Below are positions 1 through 7,978 of a stretch of DNA of 64,000 nucleotides, piece by piece. Numbering within the stretch: position 1 is the stretch's first letter; each line of letters opens with the position of its first letter. The stretch covers positions 992,001 through 1,056,000 of the forward strand of contig NZ_CP020777.1 of the NCBI RefSeq assembly GCF_002101315.1. Reading direction: 5' to 3'. Below the pieces are notes generated by a model. The model worked only from the letters and a program-made list of their open reading frames with translations. It ran no database searches and was not told where the DNA came from. This stretch comes from Candidatus Pelagibacter sp. RS39. Lineage in GTDB: Bacteria; Pseudomonadota; Alphaproteobacteria; Pelagibacterales; Pelagibacteraceae. The translations under genes were made by a program, and so were the position numbers.

Positions 1-151
1 AAACGAATTTCGTAATAACCATTGCGGACGTGGGGGCAGTACCCACCACCTCCACCATTTACAACTTATGGGGGTGAACTAGATTCGACGAGTGACTAAA
101 GGCTATTCTTTCGTTCGGAATTGTTCCTCCGTAACGGGCTAATTTATAATT

Positions 152-181
152 GCTAACGAAAGTTACGCACTTGCTGCTTAA
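152..181 (+). other. tmRNA tag peptide reading frame
   Basis: The frame GCT AAC GAA AGT TAC GCA CTT GCT GCT TAA encodes ANESYALAA and then stops. The small, hydrophobic ALAA end is the usual ClpXP-type degradation signal of SsrA tags. The resume codon is taken as GCT at 152 by analogy with other tmRNAs; it was not determined experimentally. Confidence 0.85.
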
Positions 182-212
182 TTAACTTTGTTAATTAGGT
201 AAACGGGGTCTT

Positions 213-238
213 GGGGCACCTGGCAACAGAACGCCCCT
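213..238 (+). repeat. 26-bp direct repeat, left copy (putative attL, 3' end of ssrA)
   Basis: These 26 bases, beginning GGGGCACCTGG and ending CGCCCCT, recur exactly at 2515-2540. This copy is joined to the rest of ssrA. Sequence on either side of the two copies does not match, so the identity is limited to this core. An exact 3'-end duplication of an RNA gene is the standard scar of site-specific integration. Confidence 0.85.
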
Positions 239-291
239 TTCTTATCCGTGTTTAGCAAAACATATCAACGAAAATAAATAAAGAGTTGTGG

Positions 292-337
292 TTTGACCGC
301 AGTTGTACCGCAGTTCAACTTCAACTACGGGCGCATT
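292..337 (+). repeat. CCGCA-type iterated motifs, left end of the island
   Basis: Three related motifs occur at 297-304 (CCGCAGTT), 308-315 (CCGCAGTT) and 331-337 (GCGCATT). A longer imperfect match runs from 292-319 to 2434-2461 at the other end; both copies share TTTGACCGCA and then CGCAGTT. Paired, iterated short motifs inside both ends suggest integrase arm sites or another recombination-protein site. That function is inferred. Confidence 0.45.
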
Positions 338-347
338 AAAAGTTTTT

Positions 348-755
348 TCATTTAATTAAAAATTTTGAAAGATGTTTATTATAAGATTGAGGAATTTTTG
401 GCCAATTATAAATACCTTTTTCTCTCCAGCTTTTAGATTGATCACCACCCTTTCCGTTAAAGACTTTTATCAATTCATCGTGATCATAAAGGTACATATA
501 ACTACCTTGTCTAAAACATATATGAATGCCCTTATCTAAATACCTCTTATCTAAAGTTAATCTAGACTTAAGTTGAATTTTTAATAAAGTTTTGCCGTCA
601 GTATGTTGTGCTAAAAAGTCTGCTCCCTTCCAATCATCAGAAAGTTTAATAGTTTGGAAGCCATAGTCAGCAAGAACGGATGATACCTTTTGATAGTTAT
701 AGTTCTCTTTTTGTCTTGAATTCAGTTTGGAATAAATAATTTTTTTAAAATTCAT
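348..755 (-). CDS. PD-(D/E)XK nuclease-like protein, island cargo
   Basis: This 135-residue protein has the layout of a small restriction-endonuclease-fold domain: a Glu in the first helix (E17), then GAD46F on a first core strand, then IQ61LK63 on the next, giving an E...D...QxK pattern. The sequence around it (ADYGF, KLSDDW, GADFLAQH) has the look of a conserved family, but I cannot name it securely. There is no signal peptide or membrane segment, so it is probably cytoplasmic. It is the last gene of the four-gene unit, and its start overlaps the previous stop as ATGA. It may cleave or bind nucleic acid; a structural, non-catalytic role is possible. Confidence 0.75.
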   Translation of the reverse strand: MNFKKIIYSKLNSRQKENYNYQKVSSVLADYGFQTIKLSDDWKGADFLAQHTDGKTLLKIQLKSRLTLDKRYLDKGIHICFRQGSYMYLYDHDELIKVFNGKGGDQSKSWREKGIYNWPKIPQSYNKHLSKFLIK

Positions 756-1165
756 TTTAATTTAATTATTTCTTCTGGATGTTTTTTAATACGTTCTAAA
801 GACTTTTTATCTTCATAGCTTTTATATAAATTATCTATTCCAGCCTCTTTTTTAATCTTTTCAAGATTTTCTAAATAATCATCGGGACCACCGTTCATTT
901 TTAGTTTCTGCATTTCATCTCTCATCTTTTTATATTTGAGATATGTGAGTGTTGCTGTTGCCTTTTCTTTTTCATTAAGCTTTTCTCTCAAATCTTTTAT
1001 TAAATAGTCTTTCTCTTCCCCTTCTAACTTCTCACTAGCTTCAAGTGAAATTAAGGTACTTTGAATAAATGCAAAGGTTCTATCAATTATGTGCTTTTGT
1101 TTTTCAATATCCATTATTATTGAATTTAAGACTTTATGTTTGTCGTCTTTTAATTTCATATCCAA
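752..1165 (-). CDS. Hypothetical coiled-coil protein, island cargo
   Basis: This 137-residue protein is highly charged and almost entirely helical by composition, with Lys/Glu-rich heptad-like stretches at about residues 15-100. There is no signal peptide or transmembrane segment. I do not recognise a family. Its start overlaps the end of the upstream small membrane protein by 10 bp, and its stop overlaps the next start by 4 bp, so translation of the three genes is likely coupled. That makes a partner or adaptor role with the neighbouring membrane and nuclease-like proteins plausible, but this is only inference. Confidence 0.75.
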   Translation of the reverse strand: MDMKLKDDKHKVLNSIIMDIEKQKHIIDRTFAFIQSTLISLEASEKLEGEEKDYLIKDLREKLNEKEKATATLTYLKYKKMRDEMQKLKMNGGPDDYLENLEKIKKEAGIDNLYKSYEDKKSLERIKKHPEEIIKLK

Positions 1166-1476
1166 ACTAAAACTCCTAATAATAACAATAAGCCCTCCGA
1201 ATGTGCTTTATAATAAAAAATTCTTTCTAGTGGAAATTTTTTAAAAACTATTGGTGTTATTAATAACGCACAAACTAAAAACCATATTATAACAACATAC
1301 CAGGGCAAATTAGCAAAACCCCAGACAAATATTGAAATCCAAGCTGGGAACGTTAGCGTCGATAACATCTTTTTAATCCCTTTATGATCATCATACAAAG
1401 CTGGGTTATCAGATCTCATAATAACTCTTATGGTGTATCCAACGTGCATTCCAACAATCATTCCTATAAAAAACAT
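1156..1476 (-). CDS. Hypothetical small membrane protein, island cargo
   Basis: This 106-residue protein has about four hydrophobic segments: residues 1-18 (FIGMIVGMHVGYTI), 40-54, 57-75 and 90-106. The linker at about 20-38 is polar and includes a DDHKG stretch. I do not recognise the family. It is the second gene of the four-gene unit, 25 bp after the large membrane protein and overlapping the coiled-coil gene by 10 bp. It is likely an inner membrane protein. Small multi-pass proteins of this kind occur in phage-defence and immunity cassettes, but nothing in the sequence proves such a role here. Confidence 0.75.
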   Translation of the reverse strand: MFFIGMIVGMHVGYTIRVIMRSDNPALYDDHKGIKKMLSTLTFPAWISIFVWGFANLPWYVVIIWFLVCALLITPIVFKKFPLERIFYYKAHSEGLLLLLGVLVWI

Positions 1477-1501
1477 CTAAACCTCTTAACTATATTTTCA
1501 C

Positions 1502-2377
1502 TTAAGCGAAATTTTTAATTTTATTATAAAGATACTTTATACCTGTAGCGTTTGAAATAGTTTCAGCATACTTCTTAATATTTTCTTTAAACCATTCATA
1601 TATTTCACTAAAATTCATTTCTTTCATTTTTTTCTTTAAAATTATTGCCACCACTAAACCAATTATAATACCTAATAATGGACTAGAAAAAAGACTTGCG
1701 GTCATTATAAAAGATCCCATACCAACAAATCCTCTTAAAGATCCTCTCTTAAACTTATTTTTATTTTTATTTTGAGTGTATGATTTGGCTAGTGCAATGA
1801 GTGCAATAATTAAAAGAAAAGGATTAGCCCCTACTGCACCCGCTAATCCTAATGATGCACAAAGTTCAGCGAATTCTTCTTTATCTTTTTTTTTCCAGCC
1901 AAAAAATAATGCAACAACACCTATTGTTGATGATAATACTTCTAAAACATCGACGCTTTGAAAATCATATAGCCATTTTGTTTTAATAAAAAAAGTACTA
2001 CTTATTTTAGATACTAATGAATTGTAGGCTTCCATATTTTCTATATTATGCAAAGGTATACCCATCGGGGTTTGAAGATCTTTTGCCATTGAAATAAAAT
2101 AATTTTTTAATTCTTCTAAATTAGAGTCATCAGGGAGAGTTTCTCTAACCTTCTCCCACATTTTTATTGGAGAATGACTGTCATCAAATAATCTATGTAG
2201 ATAAGAGCCTATTCCAGTATCGTTATAATTTTTATCTATAGCTTTATCGTATAGAGTTGGTGTTTCATCAATTATATTAGAAACAAACTTTTCTAATTGT
2301 TTTCCATATGGTACAGCTAATAATCCAGAAAGTGCAACTGAAACTGTATTGAGTTTATTTTTAATCCAAGATTTCAC
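1502..2377 (-). CDS. Hypothetical membrane protein, first gene of the island unit
   Basis: This 291-residue protein has a soluble N-terminal half (about 1-150) followed by hydrophobic segments near 148-160, 170-200 and 215-248. The last is Gly/Ile-rich (LLGIIIGLVVAIIL) and is followed by a basic KKKMK stretch and an amphipathic C-terminal region. There is no cleavable signal peptide. I do not recognise a family. The Gly/Ala-rich hydrophobic blocks could span or perforate the inner membrane. As the first gene it probably carries the promoter, which should lie between 2378 and about 2440, next to the repeated CCGCA motifs. Confidence 0.75.
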   Translation of the reverse strand: MKSWIKNKLNTVSVALSGLLAVPYGKQLEKFVSNIIDETPTLYDKAIDKNYNDTGIGSYLHRLFDDSHSPIKMWEKVRETLPDDSNLEELKNYFISMAKDLQTPMGIPLHNIENMEAYNSLVSKISSTFFIKTKWLYDFQSVDVLEVLSSTIGVVALFFGWKKKDKEEFAELCASLGLAGAVGANPFLLIIALIALAKSYTQNKNKNKFKRGSLRGFVGMGSFIMTASLFSSPLLGIIIGLVVAIILKKKMKEMNFSEIYEWFKENIKKYAETISNATGIKYLYNKIKNFA

Positions 2378-2421
2378 AATCTAAGATTATCAAATCCTGA
2401 AGATAGACTCAATCTGCTTGG

Positions 2422-2461
2422 CCGCACTTCGATTTTGACCGCAATCTGGGCGCAGTTGAAA
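2422..2461 (+). repeat. CCGCA-type iterated motifs, right end of the island
   Basis: Related motifs occur at 2422-2429 (CCGCACTT), 2439-2446 (CCGCAATC) and 2450-2457 (GCGCAGTT). The stretch 2434-2461 matches 292-319 at about 20 of 28 positions by eye, in the same orientation. It lies between the first island gene and the right 26-bp repeat. It could be a recombinase arm site or an operator for the island genes. Confidence 0.45.
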
Positions 2462-2514
2462 GCTCTAATTAACAACTTTTGCACTAATTGTTCACGAATA
2501 ATGTTACAAAGTTC

Positions 2515-2540
2515 GGGGCACCTGGCAACAGAACGCCCCT
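2515..2540 (+). repeat. 26-bp direct repeat, right copy (putative attR)
   Basis: This is an exact copy of 213-238, the 3' end of ssrA, with no other ssrA sequence next to it. It lies 3 bp before the stop codon of the MazG-like gene. It is best read as the displaced original ssrA end after integration. It can still form the GGGGC/GCCCC hairpin but has no T-run on the plus strand. Confidence 0.85.
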
Positions 2541-2543
2541 AAA

Positions 2544-2915
2544 CTATTTAATAAATTTTCTTAAATCTGGCTTAAAATAATTAGGACCCTTCATAACTTT
2601 ACCTTTGTCATTATAAATGGGTTTACCATCTTTATCTAATTTACTCATATTTGAATTTTGAACTTCTTCAAAACAATCATCGAGATTTATACCAAATGCA
2701 TGTCCTGCACCATATGTTACATAAAGAATATCTGTTAGTGCATCAGCTACTTCGACTAAATCTTTTTTATTCATTGCTTCTATTAATTCATTGAGTTCCT
2801 CTTTAATAAGACTTACTCTTAATGCATTGATCTTTTCACTACTAAATGATGAACTCTGTTTTACGTTCTGGCCAAAAGTTTTCATGAAAACGCCTACTTT
2901 TTCAAAATTTGTCAT
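2544..2915 (-). CDS. MazG-like nucleotide pyrophosphohydrolase
   Basis: This 123-residue all-alpha NTP pyrophosphohydrolase-type protein has the family's metal-binding pattern: EELNE near residues 46-50 and EVADALTD near 66-73, giving ExxE...ExxD. The C-terminal stretch (KLDKDGKPIYNDKGK, then GPNYFKPDL) is typical of short MazG-like proteins in bacteria, phages and eukaryotes. It would hydrolyse (d)NTPs to monophosphate and pyrophosphate, perhaps for pool cleaning. It is divergent from fumC with a 53-bp gap. It lies outside the repeat-bounded island but directly abuts it, so it may be core or part of an older insertion. Confidence 0.85.
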   Translation of the reverse strand: MTNFEKVGVFMKTFGQNVKQSSSFSSEKINALRVSLIKEELNELIEAMNKKDLVEVADALTDILYVTYGAGHAFGINLDDCFEEVQNSNMSKLDKDGKPIYNDKGKVMKGPNYFKPDLRKFIK

Positions 2916-2968
2916 TTTGCTCCTGTTAGTTATCTATTTTTTAATATATAAATGTAGGTAAAGTATCA

Positions 2969-4357
2969 ATGAAATTTCGTAAAGAATTTGACAGTATTGG
3001 ATCTATAAATGTTCCTAATGATAAATATTGGGGTGCCTCTACACAAAGATCAAAAAAATATTTCGATATTGGAGATTTTTTAGTTCGACCAATTTTAATA
3101 AAATCTATAGCAATTATAAAAAAAGCAGCAGCAATAGTACATTTTAAAGAAAAACAACTTCCCAAAAAAATTTCTAATGCGATAATTGCAGCCTCTAATG
3201 AAGTCATCATTGGAAAACTTGATGAGCACTTTCCACTTAAAGTTTGGCAAACCGGATCTGGAACCCAAACTAATATGAATGTTAATGAAGTTATTGCTAA
3301 TAGAGCTATTGAAAAATTAGGAGGGAAAAAAGGTTCTAAAAAACCTGTTCATCCAAATGATCACGTAAATAAATCTCAATCCACGAATGATGTTTTTCCA
3401 ACTGCAATGCATATTGCTATAGCAATAGAAACAAAAAATAAATTATTACCCTCTCTTAAGTTGCTAGACCAAGAGCTTAAAAAAAAAATATCAAATTTTA
3501 AGAATATCATTAAAGTAGGAAGAACTCATTTACAGGATGCCACACCACTTTCTCTAGGTCAAGAATTTTCAGGTTATCAATCGCAAGTCAATGACTGTAT
3601 TTTTAGAATTAGCATGGCTTTAAAAGAAATTTATTCACTCGCGCAAGGAGGTACTGCTGTAGGAACTGGAATAAATAGTAAAAAAAATTTCGACAAAAAG
3701 GTAATTAATGAAATAAGAAAAATTACAAAACTTCCATTCAAACCTACAAAAAATAAATTTGCAGCCTTAGCAGCACATGACGAAATCGTTAACTTCTCAG
3801 GCACTTTAAATACTACTGCAGTTAGCTTAATGAAAATTGCTAATGATATTAGATTTCTTGGTTCTGGTCCAAGGGCAGGTTATGGAGAATTGATTTTACC
3901 TGCAAATGAACCAGGTTCATCAATAATGCCGGGAAAAGTTAACCCCACTCAATCAGAAGCTGTTACCATGGTATGTGTAAAAGTGATAGGCAACCATAAC
4001 GGTATAACAATGGCAGGATCACATGGTCATTTTGAGTTAAATGTATTCAAGCCTTTAATTGCGCATAACATTTTACAATCAATTAGTCTTTTATCTGACA
4101 GTATTAAAAATTTTTCACTTTATTGTGTTAGAGGATTAAAAGCTGATAAAACTAAAATTAAAGAATATTTAGACAATTCCTTAATGTTGGTAACTGCACT
4201 CGCGCCACATATTGGTTATGACAACTCAGCTAAAATTGCCAAGCTAGCACTTAAAAATAAAACGACACTAAAACATGAAGCACTAAAATCTAAACTTATA
4301 AGTGAAAAAGATTACAATAGAATTATTGACCCTAAAAAAATGATTTATCCTGCATAA
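2969..4357 (+). CDS. fumC: Fumarate hydratase class II
   Basis: This enzyme interconverts fumarate and malate in the TCA cycle, without iron. At 462 residues it has the family length. Visible blocks are [13 protein letters not shown] (about 92-104), [21 protein letters not shown] (about 182-191), and the fumarase/aspartase signature [11 protein letters not shown] near 316-326. The set with NANEVI-type substrate loops favours fumarase over aspartase or argininosuccinate lyase. The gene stands alone and its 3' end overlaps the convergent AsmA-like gene by 13 bp. Confidence 0.95.
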   Translation: MKFRKEFDSIGSINVPNDKYWGASTQRSKKYFDIGDFLVRPILIKSIAIIKKAAAIVHFKEKQLPKKISNAIIAASNEVIIGKLDEHFPLKVWQTGSGTQTNMNVNEVIANRAIEKLGGKKGSKKPVHPNDHVNKSQSTNDVFPTAMHIAIAIETKNKLLPSLKLLDQELKKKISNFKNIIKVGRTHLQDATPLSLGQEFSGYQSQVNDCIFRISMALKEIYSLAQGGTAVGTGINSKKNFDKKVINEIRKITKLPFKPTKNKFAALAAHDEIVNFSGTLNTTAVSLMKIANDIRFLGSGPRAGYGELILPANEPGSSIMPGKVNPTQSEAVTMVCVKVIGNHNGITMAGSHGHFELNVFKPLIAHNILQSISLLSDSIKNFSLYCVRGLKADKTKIKEYLDNSLMLVTALAPHIGYDNSAKIAKLALKNKTTLKHEALKSKLISEKDYNRIIDPKKMIYPA

Positions 4358-5910
4358 ACTAGAAAGAATTTTTTTATAAAATTTCTTATAGTAACTTTAT
4401 TAAAAGCATCATTTTTACTTTTATTGTATTGATTTAGAAATTTATCAATTTTTTCAATAGATTTATTATCAATTCTCAAATTATTTATATTTAATTTATC
4501 TAAGGTAAGATCATACACAAAATCTAACCTTATTGTTTTAAAAACATCTCTATAGTTTCTTTTTATTTGAAAGTATCTGAAAAATTTTTCTATGTCATTA
4601 AAGTTAAATATAATTTCACCAACTAATTTCTTACCGTCCGTATCATTTAAAAATTCTATTTCATTAGATTTTATTAAAACAGAGTCGTTCCATTGAGTTT
4701 TAAAATTTTTTATTAAGATTCTTCCATCACCTAAATGTATTTTTAAAATAAAATCTTTTAAGTATTCAAATTTATCAATTTTATCAATATCAATATTTAT
4801 TGATGCATTCAAATTGGGATTATTAAGTAATTCTGAGTCAATTAAATCAATTAGCAAAGATTCACTTTGAAATATTTTTTTTTGACTAATGTAGTTAAAA
4901 TTTAAATCTGTTGAAAAATAAAATGGTTTAAAATTTATCTCACCGCTAAAATCTTTATCTGAGGAGAAAAAATTTAAAGAATTATCCCTAATTTCATATC
5001 TAAATAAATTTCTTTTATTGATTGTCGTAATATCAAAAAAACCACTCATTTTGTCTTCATCATATTCAACAGAAGTTTCAATATCTAATCTTATTTTTTT
5101 TGAGGATAATTTTATATTTTTATCTTCATTAAAAACATTTCTTGAAATATCTAATTTGAAAGGAATATTAAATACTTTGAAAGTTGATTTTACTTTTTGA
5201 AAATTATTCACATCATCATAAAAAAAGTTAAAATCATTTATTTTGGACAGAAACAATAGATCATCATTTTGATCTTTATAAAAAAATTTAGATCTTTTAA
5301 AAATAAAATGATTTTCTTTATCAGAACTATTTAAAGCTTTGAGAAAAAAATCAATATTATTAGAATTAATATTAAATTCTGTATCCTGAAATACTAAATC
5401 TTTTGTTGAGATATTTTCTGATAAAAAAAAATTATTAAATGAAATGTAAAATTTTACATATCCTGAATTAGCTATAACTTTTTCATTATATTTAATATTT
5501 AAATTTTTAGTATAAAAGAATGGCTTAGGAAATAATCCATATTTTACTTTTTCATTAAATTCTATGTTAATATCGTAACTGTCTGAAATATGATTTATTA
5601 AAGAAGTTTTAACATTTTCATCTTTGTAAAATACTGGAATTAGAAAATAACTAAAAAAAAGTAATACTAAAGACGCTATAGAAATAGCTACTTTGTTATC
5701 TAGATAATAAAATTTTTTCTTGCTCTGATTGTATTTCTTTAAATTTCGAATTTTATCAAAAAAACTTTCAATCTTGTTATCTAGGTAATTTAATTTTTTC
5801 TTTATAGGTGCGTGCTTATTAGAACTTTTAAATTTACTAAAAAAGTTATCTAATAACCCATTAATTGGTGATAATATTTTTCTAAACTTTTTTTTATTAA
5901 AATTAAACAT
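4345..5910 (-). CDS. AsmA-like envelope protein
   Basis: This 521-residue protein has an unusually long basic N-terminus (about 1-72), one transmembrane helix near 73-92 ([19 protein letters not shown]), then a long beta-rich, Asn/Phe/Ile-rich region in the periplasm. The region after the helix ([15 protein letters not shown]..., [15 protein letters not shown]) follows the AsmA pattern of an anchored domain that continues into a lipid-binding beta groove. AsmA-like proteins move phospholipid between membranes or affect outer membrane assembly. The basic segment repeats a KK-x3-YLDNK unit twice. Assignment to a subfamily is uncertain. Confidence 0.7.
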   Translation of the reverse strand: MFNFNKKKFRKILSPINGLLDNFFSKFKSSNKHAPIKKKLNYLDNKIESFFDKIRNLKKYNQSKKKFYYLDNKVAISIASLVLLFFSYFLIPVFYKDENVKTSLINHISDSYDINIEFNEKVKYGLFPKPFFYTKNLNIKYNEKVIANSGYVKFYISFNNFFLSENISTKDLVFQDTEFNINSNNIDFFLKALNSSDKENHFIFKRSKFFYKDQNDDLLFLSKINDFNFFYDDVNNFQKVKSTFKVFNIPFKLDISRNVFNEDKNIKLSSKKIRLDIETSVEYDEDKMSGFFDITTINKRNLFRYEIRDNSLNFFSSDKDFSGEINFKPFYFSTDLNFNYISQKKIFQSESLLIDLIDSELLNNPNLNASINIDIDKIDKFEYLKDFILKIHLGDGRILIKNFKTQWNDSVLIKSNEIEFLNDTDGKKLVGEIIFNFNDIEKFFRYFQIKRNYRDVFKTIRLDFVYDLTLDKLNINNLRIDNKSIEKIDKFLNQYNKSKNDAFNKVTIRNFIKKFFLVYAG

Positions 5911-5941
5911 AAACTGACTGTCTTATAATTAAATTATTCAA

Positions 5942-7978
5942 ATGGTAAACTCTGATTATCTAAAAAATCTTAACGAGGCTCAAAAACAAGCAGTCTTAGC
6001 TTTAGAGGGACCATTATTAATTGTGGCTGGGGCTGGATCTGGGAAAACAAAGGTTTTAACTAGTAGGATTGCACACATAATAAAAAATAAAAACGCTTAC
6101 CCCAATCAAATTCTTGCTGTGACATTCACAAATAAAGCAGCAAAAGAAATGCAGAATAGAGTAAGTAAAATTTTAGGATCATCTGCTATTGGTTTGTCTT
6201 GGCTTGGAACATTTCACTCAATATGTGCAAAATTACTGAGGAAACATGCACCAGCTGTAAATCTAAATTCAAATTTTACAATTATTGATACTGACGATCA
6301 AATCAGATTGATTAAAAATATTTGTAAAGCAGAAAATATCGATGTCAAACAGCTTGCACCAAGATATGTCATCGCAATTATAGATAAATGGAAAAATAAA
6401 GGTTTATATCCAAATGAAGTAAAGATTAATTCTAAAGATATTTATGAAAAAACAATCTTACCTGTCTACAAAATTTATCAACAGAAACTGATCGAGTTGA
6501 ATGCCTGTGATTTTGGAGACCTAATCTTACATTCAGTTAAAATTTTAGAAAAAAATAAAGATATTAGAGACATTTATTCTAAAAATTTTAAATATATTCT
6601 TGTTGATGAATATCAAGATACAAATTTTATACAAAGTCGGTGGCTCAATTTATTAGCAGAAAAAAATAAGAATATATGTTGTGTGGGAGATGATGATCAA
6701 TCAATTTATAGTTGGAGAGGAGCTGAAATTAAAAATTTTCTAGATTTTGATAAAATTTATGAAAATACCAAAATAATAAGACTGGAAGAGAATTATAGAT
6801 CTTCAAAAAATATTTTGTCAGTTGCCTCTTCTTTAATCTCTAATAATCAAAATAGAGTTGGTAAAACTCTTAAATCTACAATGGATGAAGGTGATCTCAT
6901 AAAATTAAATTGTTTTAAGAATGGAAAAGACGAAGCAATAGGTATTTCAGATGAAGTTGAAAACATAAAAAAAAAATATTCTCTTAATAATATTGCAATT
7001 TTGGTAAGAGCTATTTTCCAAACGAGAGAATTTGAGGAAAGATTTTTAAAAATTGGTATGCCTTATCGAATTTTAGGGGGAATTAAGTTTTATGAGAGAG
7101 CTGAGATAAAAGATTGTGTAGCCTATTTAAGATTGATTAACCAAGAAAAAGATGATCTGGCTTTCGAGAGAATTGTAAATAATCCCAAAAGGTCTATCGG
7201 TGAAAGTACAATTAAAACAATACACGAATACTCAAAAAAAAATAAAATTAGTTTAGAAACTTCATCAAGAAAAATGATTGAGAAAAATTTGATAAAACCA
7301 AAGGCAAAAATAGGTTTAACTTTATTTTTAGATTTAATTTCTAAATGGAGAAATGATTTAAAAATTAAAAAATTTAATCATGTAAAATTATTACAAATTC
7401 TTTTAGATGAGTCTGGATATTCTGCAATGTTAAAAAATAAAAAAGATCTTGAAAATGAAAATCGTTTAGAAAATATCAAAGAATTATTGAGTGCAATGAA
7501 AGAATTTGACAACTTAGAGAGTTTTTTAGATCATGTATCACTTGCAACATCTATTGATCAAGATTGGGAGGGTGAAAAAATCAATATGATGACTATGCAT
7601 GCTGCCAAAGGATTAGAATTCGATGTTGTTTTTTTACCTGGTTGGGAAGAGGGATTATTTCCTCATCAAAAATCGATAGAGGAAAAAGGACACAATGGTT
7701 TAGAAGAAGAAAGAAGATTAGCTTATGTGGGAATTACCAGAGCTAAAAGAAATGCAATTATCTCCTTTTCAATGAATAGGTTTTATCAAGGTGATTGGAT
7801 AGATAGTATGGCATCAAGATTTATTGATGAGCTTCCAGAAAATAATTTAGAAAAAAATTCATATTTTGATGAGAGCAAAGATACATTTGAGGAATTTGAG
7901 TTTAATCAAGATTTTGAGCTAGACGATGATTCTAAAAGAAGTCCTGGATGGATTCGATATCAAAAGAGAATTAAATGA
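5942..7978 (+). CDS. uvrD: ATP-dependent DNA helicase, UvrD/PcrA type
   Basis: This superfamily 1A 3'-5' helicase acts in nucleotide excision and mismatch repair. At 678 residues it is slightly short for the family, mainly at the C-terminus. Motifs seen: Q-motif LNEAQKQAV (9-17), Walker A AGAGSGKT (30-37), motif Ia TFTNKAAKEM, Walker B VDEYQDTN, motif III DDDQSIYSWRGA, motif IV LEENYRS, motif V MTMHAAKGLEFDVVFLPGWEEG and motif VI EERRLAYVGITRAK. It overlaps the next gene by 4 bp. uvrB and uvrC lie elsewhere in this window. Confidence 0.93.
   Translation: MVNSDYLKNLNEAQKQAVLALEGPLLIVAGAGSGKTKVLTSRIAHIIKNKNAYPNQILAVTFTNKAAKEMQNRVSKILGSSAIGLSWLGTFHSICAKLLRKHAPAVNLNSNFTIIDTDDQIRLIKNICKAENIDVKQLAPRYVIAIIDKWKNKGLYPNEVKINSKDIYEKTILPVYKIYQQKLIELNACDFGDLILHSVKILEKNKDIRDIYSKNFKYILVDEYQDTNFIQSRWLNLLAEKNKNICCVGDDDQSIYSWRGAEIKNFLDFDKIYENTKIIRLEENYRSSKNILSVASSLISNNQNRVGKTLKSTMDEGDLIKLNCFKNGKDEAIGISDEVENIKKKYSLNNIAILVRAIFQTREFEERFLKIGMPYRILGGIKFYERAEIKDCVAYLRLINQEKDDLAFERIVNNPKRSIGESTIKTIHEYSKKNKISLETSSRKMIEKNLIKPKAKIGLTLFLDLISKWRNDLKIKKFNHVKLLQILLDESGYSAMLKNKKDLENENRLENIKELLSAMKEFDNLESFLDHVSLATSIDQDWEGEKINMMTMHAAKGLEFDVVFLPGWEEGLFPHQKSIEEKGHNGLEEERRLAYVGITRAKRNAIISFSMNRFYQGDWIDSMASRFIDELPENNLEKNSYFDESKDTFEEFEFNQDFELDDDSKRSPGWIRYQKRIK

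Larger units (their letters stand above)
1..238 (+). ncRNA. ssrA: tmRNA, circularly permuted two-piece form (5' end outside window)
   Basis: tmRNA rescues stalled ribosomes and tags their products for proteolysis. The order of parts is permuted. The T-arm and 3' acceptor strand ending CACCTCC-A-CCA come first (about 26-57), then a short spacer, then the 5' acceptor strand GGGGGTG (70-76) followed by a tmRNA-like GATTCGACG block. The two acceptor strands pair over 7 bp with one G-U. The tag frame follows at 152-181, and the gene ends in a GGGGC/GCCCC hairpin (213-237) followed by a T-rich stretch. Two-piece tmRNA is typical of alphaproteobacteria. The T-loop reads GGCAGTA rather than TTCRANN; I cannot say whether that is usual for this RNA class. 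The start of the acceptor piece lies left of the window. The exact 3' end is uncertain. Confidence 0.93.
213..2540. mobile_element. Putative integrative cassette or satellite island in ssrA, without integrase
   Basis: A 2.3-kb segment is bounded by two exact 26-bp copies of the ssrA 3' end. It holds only four unidirectional genes (348-2377), plus non-coding ends that carry repeated CCGCA-type motifs. ssrA 3' ends are well-known targets of tyrosine integrases. No integrase, excisionase or replication gene is present, so the element is either a remnant or is mobilised in trans by a helper. The inner genes have no recognisable housekeeping function, unlike nearly everything else in the window. 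Confidence 0.75.

Noticed and set aside
2515-2540. A second tmRNA gene
   Set aside because: Only the last 26 bases are duplicated; no acceptor or tag sequence lies next to it.
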